Shown here: in pieces, positions 1-11,100 of the stretch
How the letters are laid out: each line of letters starts with the position of its first letter
Numbering within the stretch: the stretch's first letter is position 1
DNA from: an uncultured Draconibacterium sp.
Lineage (GTDB): Bacteria > Bacteroidota > Bacteroidia > Bacteroidales > Prolixibacteraceae
DNA: 64,000 bases
NCBI RefSeq assembly: GCF_963676815.1
Contig: NZ_OY781365.1
Span: forward strand, 4,560,501-4,624,500
Reading direction: 5' to 3'
Program-made: the position numbers and the translations under genes
The notes under the pieces: model-generated
What the model was told of the DNA's origin: nothing
Seen by the model: the letters and a program-made list of their open reading frames with translations, nothing else
The model's database searches: none

Positions 1-1
1 T

Positions 2-1135
2 AAGAATTTAAAGGAAGATGAAGATTTTGGTAAAATTGTTTTTGGAAATGCACGCTATTTGGAAGACGAAACAAATGGATTATTAAATGGTGTAACCGAC
101 GACGCTGAGAAAGTGGCGGTCTTATTCAACCATGTTCGTTCTAATTATAAATTTACAGGAAGAAGATCGATCTATTCAAAAGGAATCCGCAAGGTTGTTG
201 CAGATAAAAGTGGTAATGTGGCTGATATCAACTTTTTGCTATCGGCCTATTTACAAAATGCAGGATTTGATGTAAAGCCAATTGTTCTAAGTACACGGTC
301 AAATGGAATATTTTTGTTTCCAACAGTTACATCATTTAATTATGTTGCCTTGGTTGCCGAGATAAATGGTCAACCCATATTTTTAGATGCAGCAAATAAA
401 GATTGTGCAATAAATGAATTGCCCTACGAGTGCTTGAATGGTAATGGTTTAATTGTTGGAGGAGCACAACCAGAATGGGTAAATTTGTATGAATTAGGAA
501 ATGCGAACTCTCAATTTGTATCAACAATTACTATTAATGATGATGGTAAGCTAACCGGAGCTGTATCCATAGCTAAAATGGGTTATTCTGCGCAGGCATT
601 CAGGTCAGAAGTAGGAGAGTATGCAAGCACCGCAAAATATATTGAAGACTTTGCGGACAGAAATCTTGACTGGGATATTGAATCGCATGAGCTGGATGGA
701 ATAGATGACCTTAGCAACAGAACAACCGAGAAAATAACAGCTACAGTAAATAACAAGAGCATATTTGCCGGCGATAAAATTTATATCAATCCTTTAATTG
801 CAAACATTACCGATGAAAATCCTTTTAAGTTGGAAGAACGAAAATACCCTGTTGATTTTGGATTTAAGTTTAAAGAGAATGAAATGGTAATATTTAATTT
901 ACCCGAAGGATATGTAGTTGAAGAACTTCCTGAAGCATTCAATGCAATTCTCCCCGAATCAAAAGCGGTGTATTTATTCTCAGTTCAGAAACTTAGTGAG
1001 AAACAAGTACAGGTGGTTTCTAACTTAACGATAAATCAACCCATATTTCAGGCAGAGGATTATGTTTCTTTAAAACAGTTATTTAATCATATTATTGAAA
1101 AGCAGAGTCAGCAGATAATCTTAAAAAAGATCTGA
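2..1135 (+). CDS. DUF3857/transglutaminase-like protein, C-terminal part (5' end outside window), catalytic residues missing
   Basis: The frame is open from base 2, so the gene starts left of the window; the TTG at 59 is only an internal codon. The visible part carries a transglutaminase-like segment and a C-terminal beta-rich region, as in the large DUF3857 proteins of Bacteroidota. At the position of the catalytic Cys the motif reads GNVADIN (Val codon 218-220), and the usual His is Tyr (FNYVAL, 341-343); only the Asp of 'FLDAAN' remains. It is therefore probably a non-catalytic transglutaminase fold. The next gene, 75 bases downstream on the same strand, is a paralogue with an intact triad, so the two may act together in the envelope. 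Family is clear; function is unknown. Confidence 0.8.
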   Translation, partial: KNLKEDEDFGKIVFGNARYLEDETNGLLNGVTDDAEKVAVLFNHVRSNYKFTGRRSIYSKGIRKVVADKSGNVADINFLLSAYLQNAGFDVKPIVLSTRSNGIFLFPTVTSFNYVALVAEINGQPIFLDAANKDCAINELPYECLNGNGLIVGGAQPEWVNLYELGNANSQFVSTITINDDGKLTGAVSIAKMGYSAQAFRSEVGEYASTAKYIEDFADRNLDWDIESHELDGIDDLSNRTTEKITATVNNKSIFAGDKIYINPLIANITDENPFKLEERKYPVDFGFKFKENEMVIFNLPEGYVVEELPEAFNAILPESKAVYLFSVQKLSEKQVQVVSNLTINQPIFQAEDYVSLKQLFNHIIEKQSQQIILKKI

Positions 1136-1210
1136 TTGGTGAACTAAAAAGCTCTCCATTTATTCCGGATTAAAGCACTCACAATAACTAATATATTAAT
1201 TAAGAAGTAC

Positions 1211-3118
1211 ATGAGATTAAAACACTTACTATTTCTGCTGCTAATTATAAGAACGTGTCCTGTAACTCAAGCAAAAGAAGCTTTTTATCCGGTATCCGAA
1301 ATAAATCCATTGCTATTGCTTAATTCAAACGCTGTGGTGAGAAACAGCGAGATAGTACTTGAAATATATTCCGAAAAAAAAGTGAGCTATCGTGTTAAAA
1401 AAATTATAACAGTATTGAACGAAAATGGAGATGGCGAAGGAGTGCTTTACATTCCTTACGACTCAAACCGAAATGTTGACATAAAAGAGGCAGTGGTATA
1501 TGATAAGAATGGAAGGTTTATAAAAAAGTTTAAGAATACGGATATTTATGATCAGCGGTATTTCGATGGTTTTTCGCTGTTTAATGATTTACGCTTTAAA
1601 CGAATAACTCCAAATGTAAACACCTACCCGTATACGGTGCATTATGAATACTCATTAAATTTCAATGGTATTGTTGATTATTATGATTGGCTACCCGTTG
1701 ATAGTTATAGTAAATCAATTGAATATGCCAGTTATTCAATAATCTTGCATGACAATATGCAGGTAAGAATTAGAGAGAACAATACAGAAGCCATTGATAA
1801 AAGCGAATTAGCTGATGATGATGTGCAGCATTTTTGGGAATTGCAGAATCAGCTCGCCATTGAACGGGAACCTTATGCAATACCGATATATGAACATACT
1901 CCCAATGTGATAATTGCTCCAACACAATTCTCTTACTATGGAACAGATGGTGATTTATCGACATGGCAAAGCTACGGAAACTGGATAGGGCAGTTAATTG
2001 AGGATAAAATGGAATTGCCGGAAGAAAGAATTCTTTTTCTCAAAGAATTGGTAGGTGAACAAAAAGACAGCTTGAGTAAAGTAAAAGCAATTTACAAATA
2101 CCTTCAACAAGAAACACGTTACGTTAGTGTTCAGATGGGCATCGGAGGATTTGAACCTCTTTCAGCAGAAAAAGTTGATGAGGTGAAATATGGTGATTGT
2201 AAAGCATTGGTAAATTATATGCGGGCAATGCTTAAAGCTGTCGGGATAAACTCATTTTACACCTTGGTTAATGCGGGGCGAAATGCCGAGAAAATTATTC
2301 CTGAATTTCCGTCGCAGGATTTTAATCATGTTATTTTATGTGTTCCTCTTGCAAACGACACAGTTTTTCTTGAATGTACAGATCAGTTTTCGCCATTTGG
2401 CTTTTTAGGCAGTTTTACCGCTAATCGTTTGGCCTTGCTCATTGATGGTAAAAAGAGTCGGTTAATTCAAACACCTGCCTACGAAGGCGATGATAATTTG
2501 TGGCAATCTTCAGTGTCTATAGTTATTGATAATGATGGAAATGCGCATGTAAATGATACGGTTGTGTTCAGCGGGCTACAATATGAGTTTATTGAAGATA
2601 AGTTGCGAAAAACAACGGAAGAGCTGATTGAGGATGAACTAAAAGAAGGAGACATTGCGGGGGCAGACTATAAGAACATAACGTATACCTCAAATCCTAC
2701 TGAAATACCAACTGCCACACGAGTTAGAGAATTTGAAGTTGCCCGATATGCTACAGGAATGGGGGATCGTTTTTTTATGCCAGTCAATAGTATCAATCAA
2801 TTGTCATCAACTCCGCGAAGAGAGAAAAGCAGATCATATGCATTTCGGATGAATCTGTCCTACCATGATGTTGATAATATTTCAATACAACTTCCCGAAG
2901 GGTATAAAATCGAATTTATTCCAGAGGAAACTAAAGTTTCTTCTGACTTTGGAAGTTATCAGTTCTCTTTTAATACAAATGGGAATACCATAACTTGTTT
3001 TCGGAAAAATGAATTACGTGCAGGTACTTATCAACCTGAAAAATATGCAGATTTCGTAAATTATATGAAAAAAATATACGATGCCGATAACCAAAAAATT
3101 ATCCTTAAAAAGTTATAG
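1211..3118 (+). CDS. Exported DUF3857 and transglutaminase-domain protein
   Basis: A 635-residue protein starting MRLKHLLFLLLI with a Sec-type signal peptide, so periplasmic or surface located. The N-terminal half is a DUF3857 beta domain (about residues 50-240). A transglutaminase-like domain follows, with Cys330 in YGDCKAL, His373 in FNHVIL and Asp391 in ECTDQF, the expected catalytic triad. The C-terminus is a beta-rich tail ending in a KIILKKL-like run, which the preceding gene also has. The substrate is unknown; members of this superfamily include peptidases and cross-linking enzymes. It forms a likely two-gene unit with the upstream paralogue. Its stop codon overlaps the convergent E1 gene by 6 bases, with no room for a separate terminator. 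Confidence 0.85.
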   Translation: MRLKHLLFLLLIIRTCPVTQAKEAFYPVSEINPLLLLNSNAVVRNSEIVLEIYSEKKVSYRVKKIITVLNENGDGEGVLYIPYDSNRNVDIKEAVVYDKNGRFIKKFKNTDIYDQRYFDGFSLFNDLRFKRITPNVNTYPYTVHYEYSLNFNGIVDYYDWLPVDSYSKSIEYASYSIILHDNMQVRIRENNTEAIDKSELADDDVQHFWELQNQLAIEREPYAIPIYEHTPNVIIAPTQFSYYGTDGDLSTWQSYGNWIGQLIEDKMELPEERILFLKELVGEQKDSLSKVKAIYKYLQQETRYVSVQMGIGGFEPLSAEKVDEVKYGDCKALVNYMRAMLKAVGINSFYTLVNAGRNAEKIIPEFPSQDFNHVILCVPLANDTVFLECTDQFSPFGFLGSFTANRLALLIDGKKSRLIQTPAYEGDDNLWQSSVSIVIDNDGNAHVNDTVVFSGLQYEFIEDKLRKTTEELIEDELKEGDIAGADYKNITYTSNPTEIPTATRVREFEVARYATGMGDRFFMPVNSINQLSSTPRREKSRSYAFRMNLSYHDVDNISIQLPEGYKIEFIPEETKVSSDFGSYQFSFNTNGNTITCFRKNELRAGTYQPEKYADFVNYMKKIYDADNQKIILKKL

Positions 3119-5524
3119 TTCCGGAAAACGATTCGGTTCCACTTCGCGCATCATTTCATAAACATTTTTGAAAAGCAATTCCACGTTTGGCTTCGAGAAA
3201 TATTCACCATCGATTCCGTATGCGGGCCGGTGTTCTTGTGCCGAAAGTGTTCGTGGTGCGGTATCTAAATAATCAAATGCTTTTTGCTCCTCGATTACTT
3301 TTTGCATCATGTAAGCTGTTCCTCCTCCGGGTACATCCTCGTCCATAAAAATCACTTTTCCAGTTTTTTTGATGGATTCCAAAATAATATGGTTTACATC
3401 AAACGGCATTAAAGTTTGCACATCGATTACCTCAATGGAAATACCTTTAAAGTCTTGCAAAAGTTTTGCGGCTTTTACCGCGTGATGTACATTCCAGGCA
3501 TAAGTAACAACGGTAACATCAGTACCTTCCTGCATAATCTCCGGAACGCCAAGCGGTATTTTATACTCGCCATGATTGGCCGGCAGTTTTTCTTTAACGT
3601 TATAGCCTTTTAGCGGCTCAATTACCAATGCAGGGTCATTACCTGCCAGTAAGGTATTGTAAAAACCTGCTGCTTGAGTCAGGTTGCGGGGTACACACAA
3701 GTACACGCCACGCATCGACCCCAAAAGCATTTGCATTGGCGATCCGGCATGCCAGATTCCCTGCAGCTGGTGACCACGTGTACGTACAATTAACGGTGCA
3801 GCCTGACGGCCTTTGGTACGGTATTGTAAAGTGGCCAAATCATCGCTTAATTGCGACTGTGCATAAATCAGGTAGTCGAGGTACTGAATTTCGGCAATAG
3901 GGCGGAAACCACGCAAGGCCAATCCAATTCCCTGCCCGATGATGGTTGCCTCACGGATACCGGCATCGTCAACACGAACTTTACCGTATTTCTCCTGCAT
4001 ACCTTTCATTCCCTGGTTTACATCGCCCAATTTTCCGGTGTCTTCACCAAAAGTTACCAGGTTAGGGTATTTACTGAAGAGTGCATCAAAATTTTTATTT
4101 ATTACTACCGATCCGTTTACGTCGCTGGCATTTTCATCGTATTCTGCTGCAACTGCCTTTACACTGAGTGCAGCGTCAGGTCCGGTTCGGTATAATTCAC
4201 CATTGTAAAAAGTGGCAGTGCGTTCTTCAAAACGACTGATCCAGTCTTTTAAAATATCACGTTCTTTTTCCAGCTCCGGCATGGTGTGAAGCTCGAGTTT
4301 CAGTCTTTTTGCAAAACTAAGATGCGATCTTCGTGTCGGGAAAATCTTATCCGTTACTTTTTCAAATCGACGTAAACTTTGCAGCTCACTTTGTTTATCA
4401 ATTCGTTTCAGAATCGAAATCAATTCGTTTCGTTCGTTTTGATAACCTTCGGTATAGTTTTTCCAGGCCTTTTTTCTGGCTTCTTTTGCTCTTGTTTGTG
4501 CCGATTTTTCAATCTCAGCCAACATCTCTTCATCGGCAGTTCCTGAGTCCAGAAGCCATTTACGCATTTGGTTAATGCCGTCGTATTCTTTTTCCCATGC
4601 CAGGCGTTCTTTTGTTTTGTAACGCTCGTGCGATCCAGAAGTTGAGTGTCCTTGCGGCTGAGTAACTTCGTCGATGTGAAAAACCACCGGCGATTGATTT
4701 TTTCGGCAATTATCAATTCCTTTTTTGAATGTTTTTACCAAATCCGGATAACTCCAACCTTTACATTTATAGATGTCGACACCGTTGCTGCCTTTTTCTT
4801 TGGCAAAACCTTTCAGTGCTTCTGAAATACTCGATTTTGTGGTTTGCAGTTCAATGGGCACACTAATTCCAAAACCATCATCGTAAACTGCTATGGCAAG
4901 CGGTACCTGCAGAACTCCGGCTGCATTTATCGTTTCAAAGAAAATTCCCTCGCTGGTACTGGCATCGCCAATGCTTCCAAATGCAACTTCGTTACCGGTA
5001 ACATTGTTGTTCAGTTTCTTTTTCAATTCGGGCTGTTCACGTACCATTTTGCTGGCTTGTGCCAATCCCAGCAAACGTGGCATTTGCCCTGCAGTTGATG
5101 AAATATCGGAAGCCGAATTATACTGATCCGCAAGATCTTTTATTTCTCCTGCATCGCTTATGTTTCGTGTGCTAAAGTGATTATTGAAATTTCGTCCTCC
5201 GGTAGATGGATTGATTTCATCGTCGGTATCGCCGTAAATCATTGCAAAAAATTCTTCCGGTTCCAGCAATCCCAACGCCAGCATAAAAGTCTGGTCGCGG
5301 TAATACCCCGATCGCCAATCACCTTTTTTGAAATTTTTTGCATACGCAATCTGAGCAACTTCTTTTCCATCACCAAAAATCCCAAAATGTGCGCGGCCGT
5401 TATGCACCTCGCGACGCCCCATTATACTTAGCTCACGACTTAATCGTGCGATATAGTAATCTTGTAGTGCCTCTTTTGCAGATATATGGTTCTTTGTTAC
5501 CGGTTTTTCCTTTTCTAAATACAT
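3113..5524 (-). CDS. Fused 2-oxoacid dehydrogenase E1 alpha-beta (branched-chain/pyruvate type)
   Basis: An 803-residue fusion of the thiamine-diphosphate E1 alpha subunit (about residues 15-400) and E1 beta subunit (about 470-800). The alpha half shows the TPP/Mg motif GDAST (186-190) with Asn200, and the phosphorylation-loop-like segment HSTSGSHERY. The beta half shows VTFGEDTGKLGDVN, IAEIQYLDY and the C-terminal transketolase domain (VIDVQTLMPFD). It would decarboxylate a 2-oxoacid, most likely branched-chain 2-oxoisovalerate by resemblance to the Bacteroidota fused proteins, and pass the acyl group to E2 lipoate. No E2 or E3 gene is nearby, so those must be elsewhere. It is a monocistronic minus-strand gene whose end overlaps the convergent transglutaminase gene. 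Exact substrate is uncertain. Confidence 0.88.
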   Translation of the reverse strand: MYLEKEKPVTKNHISAKEALQDYYIARLSRELSIMGRREVHNGRAHFGIFGDGKEVAQIAYAKNFKKGDWRSGYYRDQTFMLALGLLEPEEFFAMIYGDTDDEINPSTGGRNFNNHFSTRNISDAGEIKDLADQYNSASDISSTAGQMPRLLGLAQASKMVREQPELKKKLNNNVTGNEVAFGSIGDASTSEGIFFETINAAGVLQVPLAIAVYDDGFGISVPIELQTTKSSISEALKGFAKEKGSNGVDIYKCKGWSYPDLVKTFKKGIDNCRKNQSPVVFHIDEVTQPQGHSTSGSHERYKTKERLAWEKEYDGINQMRKWLLDSGTADEEMLAEIEKSAQTRAKEARKKAWKNYTEGYQNERNELISILKRIDKQSELQSLRRFEKVTDKIFPTRRSHLSFAKRLKLELHTMPELEKERDILKDWISRFEERTATFYNGELYRTGPDAALSVKAVAAEYDENASDVNGSVVINKNFDALFSKYPNLVTFGEDTGKLGDVNQGMKGMQEKYGKVRVDDAGIREATIIGQGIGLALRGFRPIAEIQYLDYLIYAQSQLSDDLATLQYRTKGRQAAPLIVRTRGHQLQGIWHAGSPMQMLLGSMRGVYLCVPRNLTQAAGFYNTLLAGNDPALVIEPLKGYNVKEKLPANHGEYKIPLGVPEIMQEGTDVTVVTYAWNVHHAVKAAKLLQDFKGISIEVIDVQTLMPFDVNHIILESIKKTGKVIFMDEDVPGGGTAYMMQKVIEEQKAFDYLDTAPRTLSAQEHRPAYGIDGEYFSKPNVELLFKNVYEMMREVEPNRFPEL

Positions 5525-5780
5525 AAACGATCTTTGTTAATCTGTCGCAAATAAAACGAATATAAGTCAGAAATGTTTAGCTAAGGCGTTAATTTAGAAT
5601 GCACTAAAAGGTGCATGAAATTAGGGATTTTTGATTAATAGGACTAAAAAGTATCTATTTGAAAATGAAACGGAGTTATAACTTAGTTTTTGGGTTTTAT
5701 TCTGCTAAAACGCTTATTAAACTGTGAGTTGGATTGAGATCAAAAAAGATTGTATGGACGTAATATTACCAAAAGGGAGC

Positions 5781-5813
5781 AAAAAAGGGCACGAAGTTCG
5801 GTCGTGCCCTTTT
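5781..5813 (-). terminator. Intrinsic terminator of the GH2-GH20 operon
   Basis: A perfect 12-bp stem (5783-5794 with 5802-5813, AAAAGGGCACGA) closes a 7-base loop. Read on the minus strand it is followed by a run of Ts, just past the stop of the GH20 gene. The rest of 5525-5780 shows no gene. Confidence 0.85.
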
Positions 5814-5819
5814 GATATT

Positions 5820-8126
5820 TTATTCTACAATAATCTCATCAACAAACAGCCAGGCCGGATCGCCGGCACCCGCATGACCTTTGGGACAAACTCCGAGATT
5901 TTTAACCGTTACACGCAAATAACGGGCTGAAGCCTTTTTATTTACCACTAATTCCTGAATCTGTCGTTCGCCGTCAGATGTACTGACTTTGTTCTTAACA
6001 GAGCCGATCTTTTTAAAAGTCTTCCCATCGTCAGAACCTTCAACAATCATTTGCGATGGATAAAAAATCCATGCGCCAATATTCTGCAGAACACCAACTT
6101 TAACGGTGCTAAATTCTGCTTGTTCTCCTAAATCGACAGTTCCTACAAAGTCGTTGCCGTTAAAACCTTTCCAGTTACCATCTGCATGGTTTTTGGTTCC
6201 TTTTATACCATTTACCAAAGCATATTCTCCGGTCGATTCGTAGCTTTTACTGTTGGGGTATTTTTGATCCACCTTACATGCAATGGCTTTATGAATAAAA
6301 AACTCGGTGGCCAGCGGCTCTGTTTTTAGTTCCCCATTCTGGATGACTACCGCCTTAACTGTTCCCGATTTATTAATTGAAAACGGTTGGGTGTATTTAT
6401 TTGAATTAGCCGTTGGATTTGATCCGTCGGTTGTGTAATAGATGGTTGGATCATAGGCTTCTGTGCTTAATTCAATTTTAATCGATTTGTGTTCAGGATC
6501 GAGTTCCGGTTTTGCCGAAACCTGAAAAGCACTGGTTGCATAATTAATGCCGAGTTTATCAAAACGTTTGTACTGGCTTTCCATTCTTTTCGAGAAATCG
6601 CCCCAGTCTTTCGATTCTTTAGGTGACCACAATACTTCTGAAAGCGCACTCATTCGCGGCATGATCATGTATTCTACATGGCGGCCATTAGGCATATATT
6701 CTGTCCAGATGTTAGCCTGTGCACCAATAATGTGTTTGGCTTCTTCTGCACTTAATTCTGCAGGGACAGGTTCGAAGTTATATACTTTTTTTAGAGTGAT
6801 ATTTCCACCGAACGCTTTTGGTTCCAGCGAAGGATCGCCCTGATAATAGTCGAAGTAGCAGTGCGATGTCGGCGACATTACCACATCGTGACCGGCTTTT
6901 GCAGCACGTATTCCGGGATCGGAACCGCGCCACGACATAATGGTTGCCGTTGGATCCAATCCGCCTTCAAGAATTTCGTCCCAGCCAATCAGCTGTCGGC
7001 CATTTTTATTCAGAAACTTTTCAATTCGTTTAATAAAATAAGCCTGCAATTCGTGTTCGTCTTTTAAGCCTTCGTCGGTCATACGTTTTTGGCAGAGCTC
7101 ACATTTTTCCCATTCCGTTTTTGTAGTTTCATCGCCACCAATATGGATGTATGTTGATGGGAAAAGTTCCATCACTTCGGTCAATACATCTTCCAAAAAG
7201 TTAAATGTTTCTTCTTTCCCTGCGCAGAAAATATGAGTGATCGGCCAAACTCCACCCGGAGGAACAGGTTTGTATTCGCCGGTACAAGAATACTCCGGAT
7301 AAGCAGCCAGTGCTGACATTACGTGAGCCGGCATTTCAATTTCAGGAATTACTGTTACATGTTTTTTACGCGCATATTCAACAATGGCTTTTACATCCTC
7401 CTGCGAATAAAAGCCGCCATATTTTGGTTCGTTTTCTTTAACCGGTTCTTTTCTTGAGTTCCAATCCAGATCTTCACGGTCGGCACGGAAGGCGCCAACT
7501 TCTGTAAGCTTTGGGTATTTTTTTATTTCAATTCGCCAACCCTGGTCATCCACCAAGTGCCAGTGGAAAACATTCATTTTGTGTAACGCGATGTAATCGA
7601 TGTACTTGTAAATAAACTCAACCGGCATAAAATGTCGCGACACATCAAGATGCAGACCTCGCCAGCCAAAACGTGGATAGTCGGTAATGTCCATGCAGGG
7701 CAGAGTAGTGCCATCGTTTGCTGTCAACAATTGCCAGATACTTTGCATCCCGTAAAATAAACCGGCAGTTGTGTTGGCATTCAGGAATACACGGTCGTTT
7801 TGAATGGAAAGCGTGTAACCTTCGTTGCCGATTTTAGAGTCGAGCGGATTGTTGAGCTGAATAAGAATATTGCCTTCTTTCTGCGCTGTTGGCGCAACAA
7901 ATTCGGGTGTGTTGCCGGTTGCACTTTTTAATAAGTCCTTTGACAGATCGGCTAAATCCGCTTCAGTTTCATTGGTGGCATCAAAAAGTACTTTGGTGTT
8001 GTTTGTTATTTTAAACACACCCTCTTTTTTTACCACCGAAACCGGCTTTGGTATGATGTCGGCAGATTGAGCAAAAATCCCCAAACTGATTGTCATCGCT
8101 ACAAGTAAAATTTTTAATCGTTTCAT
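5820..8126 (-). CDS. Exported GH20 beta-N-acetylhexosaminidase with CBM32-like tail
   Basis: A 768-residue protein with a signal peptide (MKRLKILLVAMTISLGIFAQ). It carries the GH20b N-terminal domain (about 25-150) and the GH20 TIM barrel, with the catalytic Asp-Glu pair D332-E333 in HIGGDETTKTEW; this family uses substrate-assisted hydrolysis of terminal GlcNAc/GalNAc. A chitobiase C-terminal beta domain follows (YYTTDGSNPT), then a discoidin-like F5/8 type C domain (VDLGEQAEFSTVKVG) likely to bind sugar. It lies 29 bases downstream of a GH2 beta-galactosidase on the same strand, so the pair would trim beta-linked Gal and HexNAc from host-type or algal glycans. A strong terminator follows. 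Confidence 0.93.
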   Translation of the reverse strand: MKRLKILLVAMTISLGIFAQSADIIPKPVSVVKKEGVFKITNNTKVLFDATNETEADLADLSKDLLKSATGNTPEFVAPTAQKEGNILIQLNNPLDSKIGNEGYTLSIQNDRVFLNANTTAGLFYGMQSIWQLLTANDGTTLPCMDITDYPRFGWRGLHLDVSRHFMPVEFIYKYIDYIALHKMNVFHWHLVDDQGWRIEIKKYPKLTEVGAFRADREDLDWNSRKEPVKENEPKYGGFYSQEDVKAIVEYARKKHVTVIPEIEMPAHVMSALAAYPEYSCTGEYKPVPPGGVWPITHIFCAGKEETFNFLEDVLTEVMELFPSTYIHIGGDETTKTEWEKCELCQKRMTDEGLKDEHELQAYFIKRIEKFLNKNGRQLIGWDEILEGGLDPTATIMSWRGSDPGIRAAKAGHDVVMSPTSHCYFDYYQGDPSLEPKAFGGNITLKKVYNFEPVPAELSAEEAKHIIGAQANIWTEYMPNGRHVEYMIMPRMSALSEVLWSPKESKDWGDFSKRMESQYKRFDKLGINYATSAFQVSAKPELDPEHKSIKIELSTEAYDPTIYYTTDGSNPTANSNKYTQPFSINKSGTVKAVVIQNGELKTEPLATEFFIHKAIACKVDQKYPNSKSYESTGEYALVNGIKGTKNHADGNWKGFNGNDFVGTVDLGEQAEFSTVKVGVLQNIGAWIFYPSQMIVEGSDDGKTFKKIGSVKNKVSTSDGERQIQELVVNKKASARYLRVTVKNLGVCPKGHAGAGDPAWLFVDEIIVE

Positions 8127-8155
8127 TATTGTATTCTTTATTTGATTTCTGTGAA

Positions 8156-11100
8156 TTAAAATATCGGCTCAATGGAAAAACTATACTGGTAATCTTTTGC
8201 CGGAATCTGGTATTTCTGCATCGGCTGTGCACCCCAGGAATTATCACCGGCAACTCCCATTTGAATCAGGTCGGTGCAAATAAATACACCGTCTTTTTTA
8301 ACAATGTCGTTGGTGTGGCGGTAATCGTTACTGTCTTCCATGTCAAAATCCTCGATAGGATTATGAAGTGCTGAGAATCCTACTACCGGATCCCCTGATA
8401 TTTTTAGTCCCAAACCATTTTCATTTCTCAACTCGAACCAGCGCACATCGGTTTTGTAGCCGTTTTCCTGGGGACGAACGTAATTAAAATACTGATCGGC
8501 CACTTTGCCTTTGTAAATTCCAACAAAAGAACTGTGGTTGCGGTCGATGTAATTTTCGTGTGGCCCGCGACCAAAATATTTAAGGTTGTCGAACTTCACG
8601 GGCATTTCCCAGCGCATGCCAATTCGTGGAATGTTGGGAAGCTCTGTATTCGAAGTTTCAAAAGTACTGGTAACCTCAATTTTACCATTGCCGTCAACTA
8701 CCTGAACTACTGACTGTGTCGCTTTAATCTCTTCAAAATTATATTTTGTTGTAAGGTAAACTTTGTTGTCGTCTGCTATAAGTGCCGTAACACTTTCCGG
8801 AGTTAGGTTTCTGGAAACCTCACGCCAAATTCCCAGTCGTCCCAGCATGTTGCTGCCTTTGTCGTTGTCGTTGGCAGGGCGCCAGAAATTCACTTGTGGA
8901 CCTTTTTGAATTAATTCTGTGCCATTCATTTTGTATGAAGAAATAGTACCTGTTTTTTTGTCAAAGGTAATAATGAATTGCAGTCCGTTAATCGTATAAT
9001 TATTATTGGTTTCTTCCAGTTCTAGTTCCGGCGTAGTTTGTTCTTCTCTCGCGCTTACCATCTCTATTTTAACAGGAAACTGTTCGTGTGCCACTTCAAA
9101 ACCTGCTTTCCGAAATGGTTTATCTTCCTTCAGTTTTACCGAAAAATCGATAAAAAATTCATGGGATTCCGAATTGCTAAAGTCAATCTTGATTCCTGAA
9201 TCAATATCAAAAACGGTTGATTCGCCCGGTTTAAGGTGGATATTTTCCAAAATGCCGGAACTCAAGTATTTACCATCGCGAGTGCATGTCCAGCTGATTT
9301 CGTAATCGCTTAGATCGACAAAATCAAACATATTGGTAATTTTGTAGCCATTGTCAAGTTGTTCGAATTTTACATTCTGGTAAGCGTATTTAACTTCCCA
9401 TATTGCAGGATGCGGTGTATAATCGGCCGAAATAATTCCGTTGCATACAAAATTGTAGTCGGTTGGCATATTTTCTCCGTAGTCACCACCGTACGCCCAG
9501 AATTCCGTACCATCGTCGGTTTTTTTCGCCAGCGCCTGATCAATCCAATCCCAAATGTAACCACCCTGTAGTTGGTCTTTTCTGTCGCGGTTAAAAACCT
9601 CCCACAAATCAACCAAGTTACCATTGCTGTTTCCCATGGCATGCGAATATTCACTCGAAATATACGGTTTGGTCTGATGTTTCGATCCGTAATTTTCCAG
9701 TGCCTGAACACTTGGGTATTGAGGACAAAAAATATCAGTGTTGTCACCCATAATCGCACGCTCGTAATGAACAGGACGCGATGGATCGCGTTCTTTTATG
9801 GCCTTGTAAACTGCAGTAAAAACTTCACCATCGCCGGCTTCATTTCCCATTGACCAAACAATTACGCAGGGGTGGTTTTTGTCACGCTCAACCATACGCA
9901 TATTCCGGTCGACATGAGCAGGAGTCCATTCCGGTTTTTTGGCCAGTGAATGTTCACCGTAATACATGCCGTGCGACTCAACATTGGCTTCGTTGGTTAC
10001 ATATAAACCGTATTTGTCGCACAAATCGTAAAAACGTTCGTCGTTAGGGTAGTGACTGGTGCGCACTGCATTTATATTGAACTGTTTCATCAAAGCAATT
10101 TCCTTTATCATCGCCTCTTCACTCACCACATGACCGTTGTATTGATCGTGCTCGTGACGGTTTACACCTTTAATCGTTACAGGAACACCATTGATGTGAA
10201 ACACTGCATCGATAATTTCAATTTTACGGAAACCGATTTTTGAGCTGACAGCTTCAACTGTTTCGCCGTTCTCATTAATCAAACTAATTACAAGTGAATA
10301 TAAATTGGGTGTTTCAGCAGTCCATTTATTTACATTTGAAATTTGGCCTTCCGAGAAATGAACAGTGGCATTTTCTTTTCGATTGATTTTTACTTCCTGT
10401 TCGCGGCTTAAAAGCGAAGAACCACTGGCATCCAGAATATTGTATTTAACGGTATAGTTCCCCGATCTTAGTTTTGAAGTGTGGTTACTTAAATCAACAT
10501 CAAGACTAAATACTCCGTTTGTGTATTCGGAATCAAGATCAGGTTTTGCAAAAAAGTCGCGGATGCGAACTTTCGGAGTAGAATATAGATACACATTGCG
10601 TTCAATTCCGCTTATACGCCAAAAATCCTGCGCCTCCAAATACGAACCATCGGACCAGCGATAAACTTCGGCCGCAACAACATTCCCTCCTTCTTTTAAA
10701 TAAGGAGTAATGTCCCATTCGGCCGGTGTTTTACTTCCTTGCGAGTAACCCACTTTTTCGCCGTTAATCCATAAATAGAAAGCTGATTTAACTGCTCCAA
10801 ACTGTATAAAAACCTGGCGGTCATTCCAGCTTTCGGGTATGGTAAAAGTTCTGCGGTAAGAACCCACAGGATTATAATCGTGCGGTACTTTACCCGGTTC
10901 GGCCGGATAAATGTCATCCACGAATTTCATCTCCGGCGACACAGGATGTTTGTAGTCCGAAAATTCATATTGATGATTCACATAAATGGGCACGCCGTAA
11001 CCTTCCAGTTCCCAATTTGCAGGAACAGGGATGTCATTCCAGCCGGACACATCAAAGTCCGGTTTGTAAAATTCCATCGGCCGGTCGGCAGGTTTTCTAA

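Noticed and set aside
3113..3118. Frameshift or assembly error where two convergent genes overlap
   Set aside because: Both proteins end with plausible family C-termini, so the 6-base overlap is likely real.
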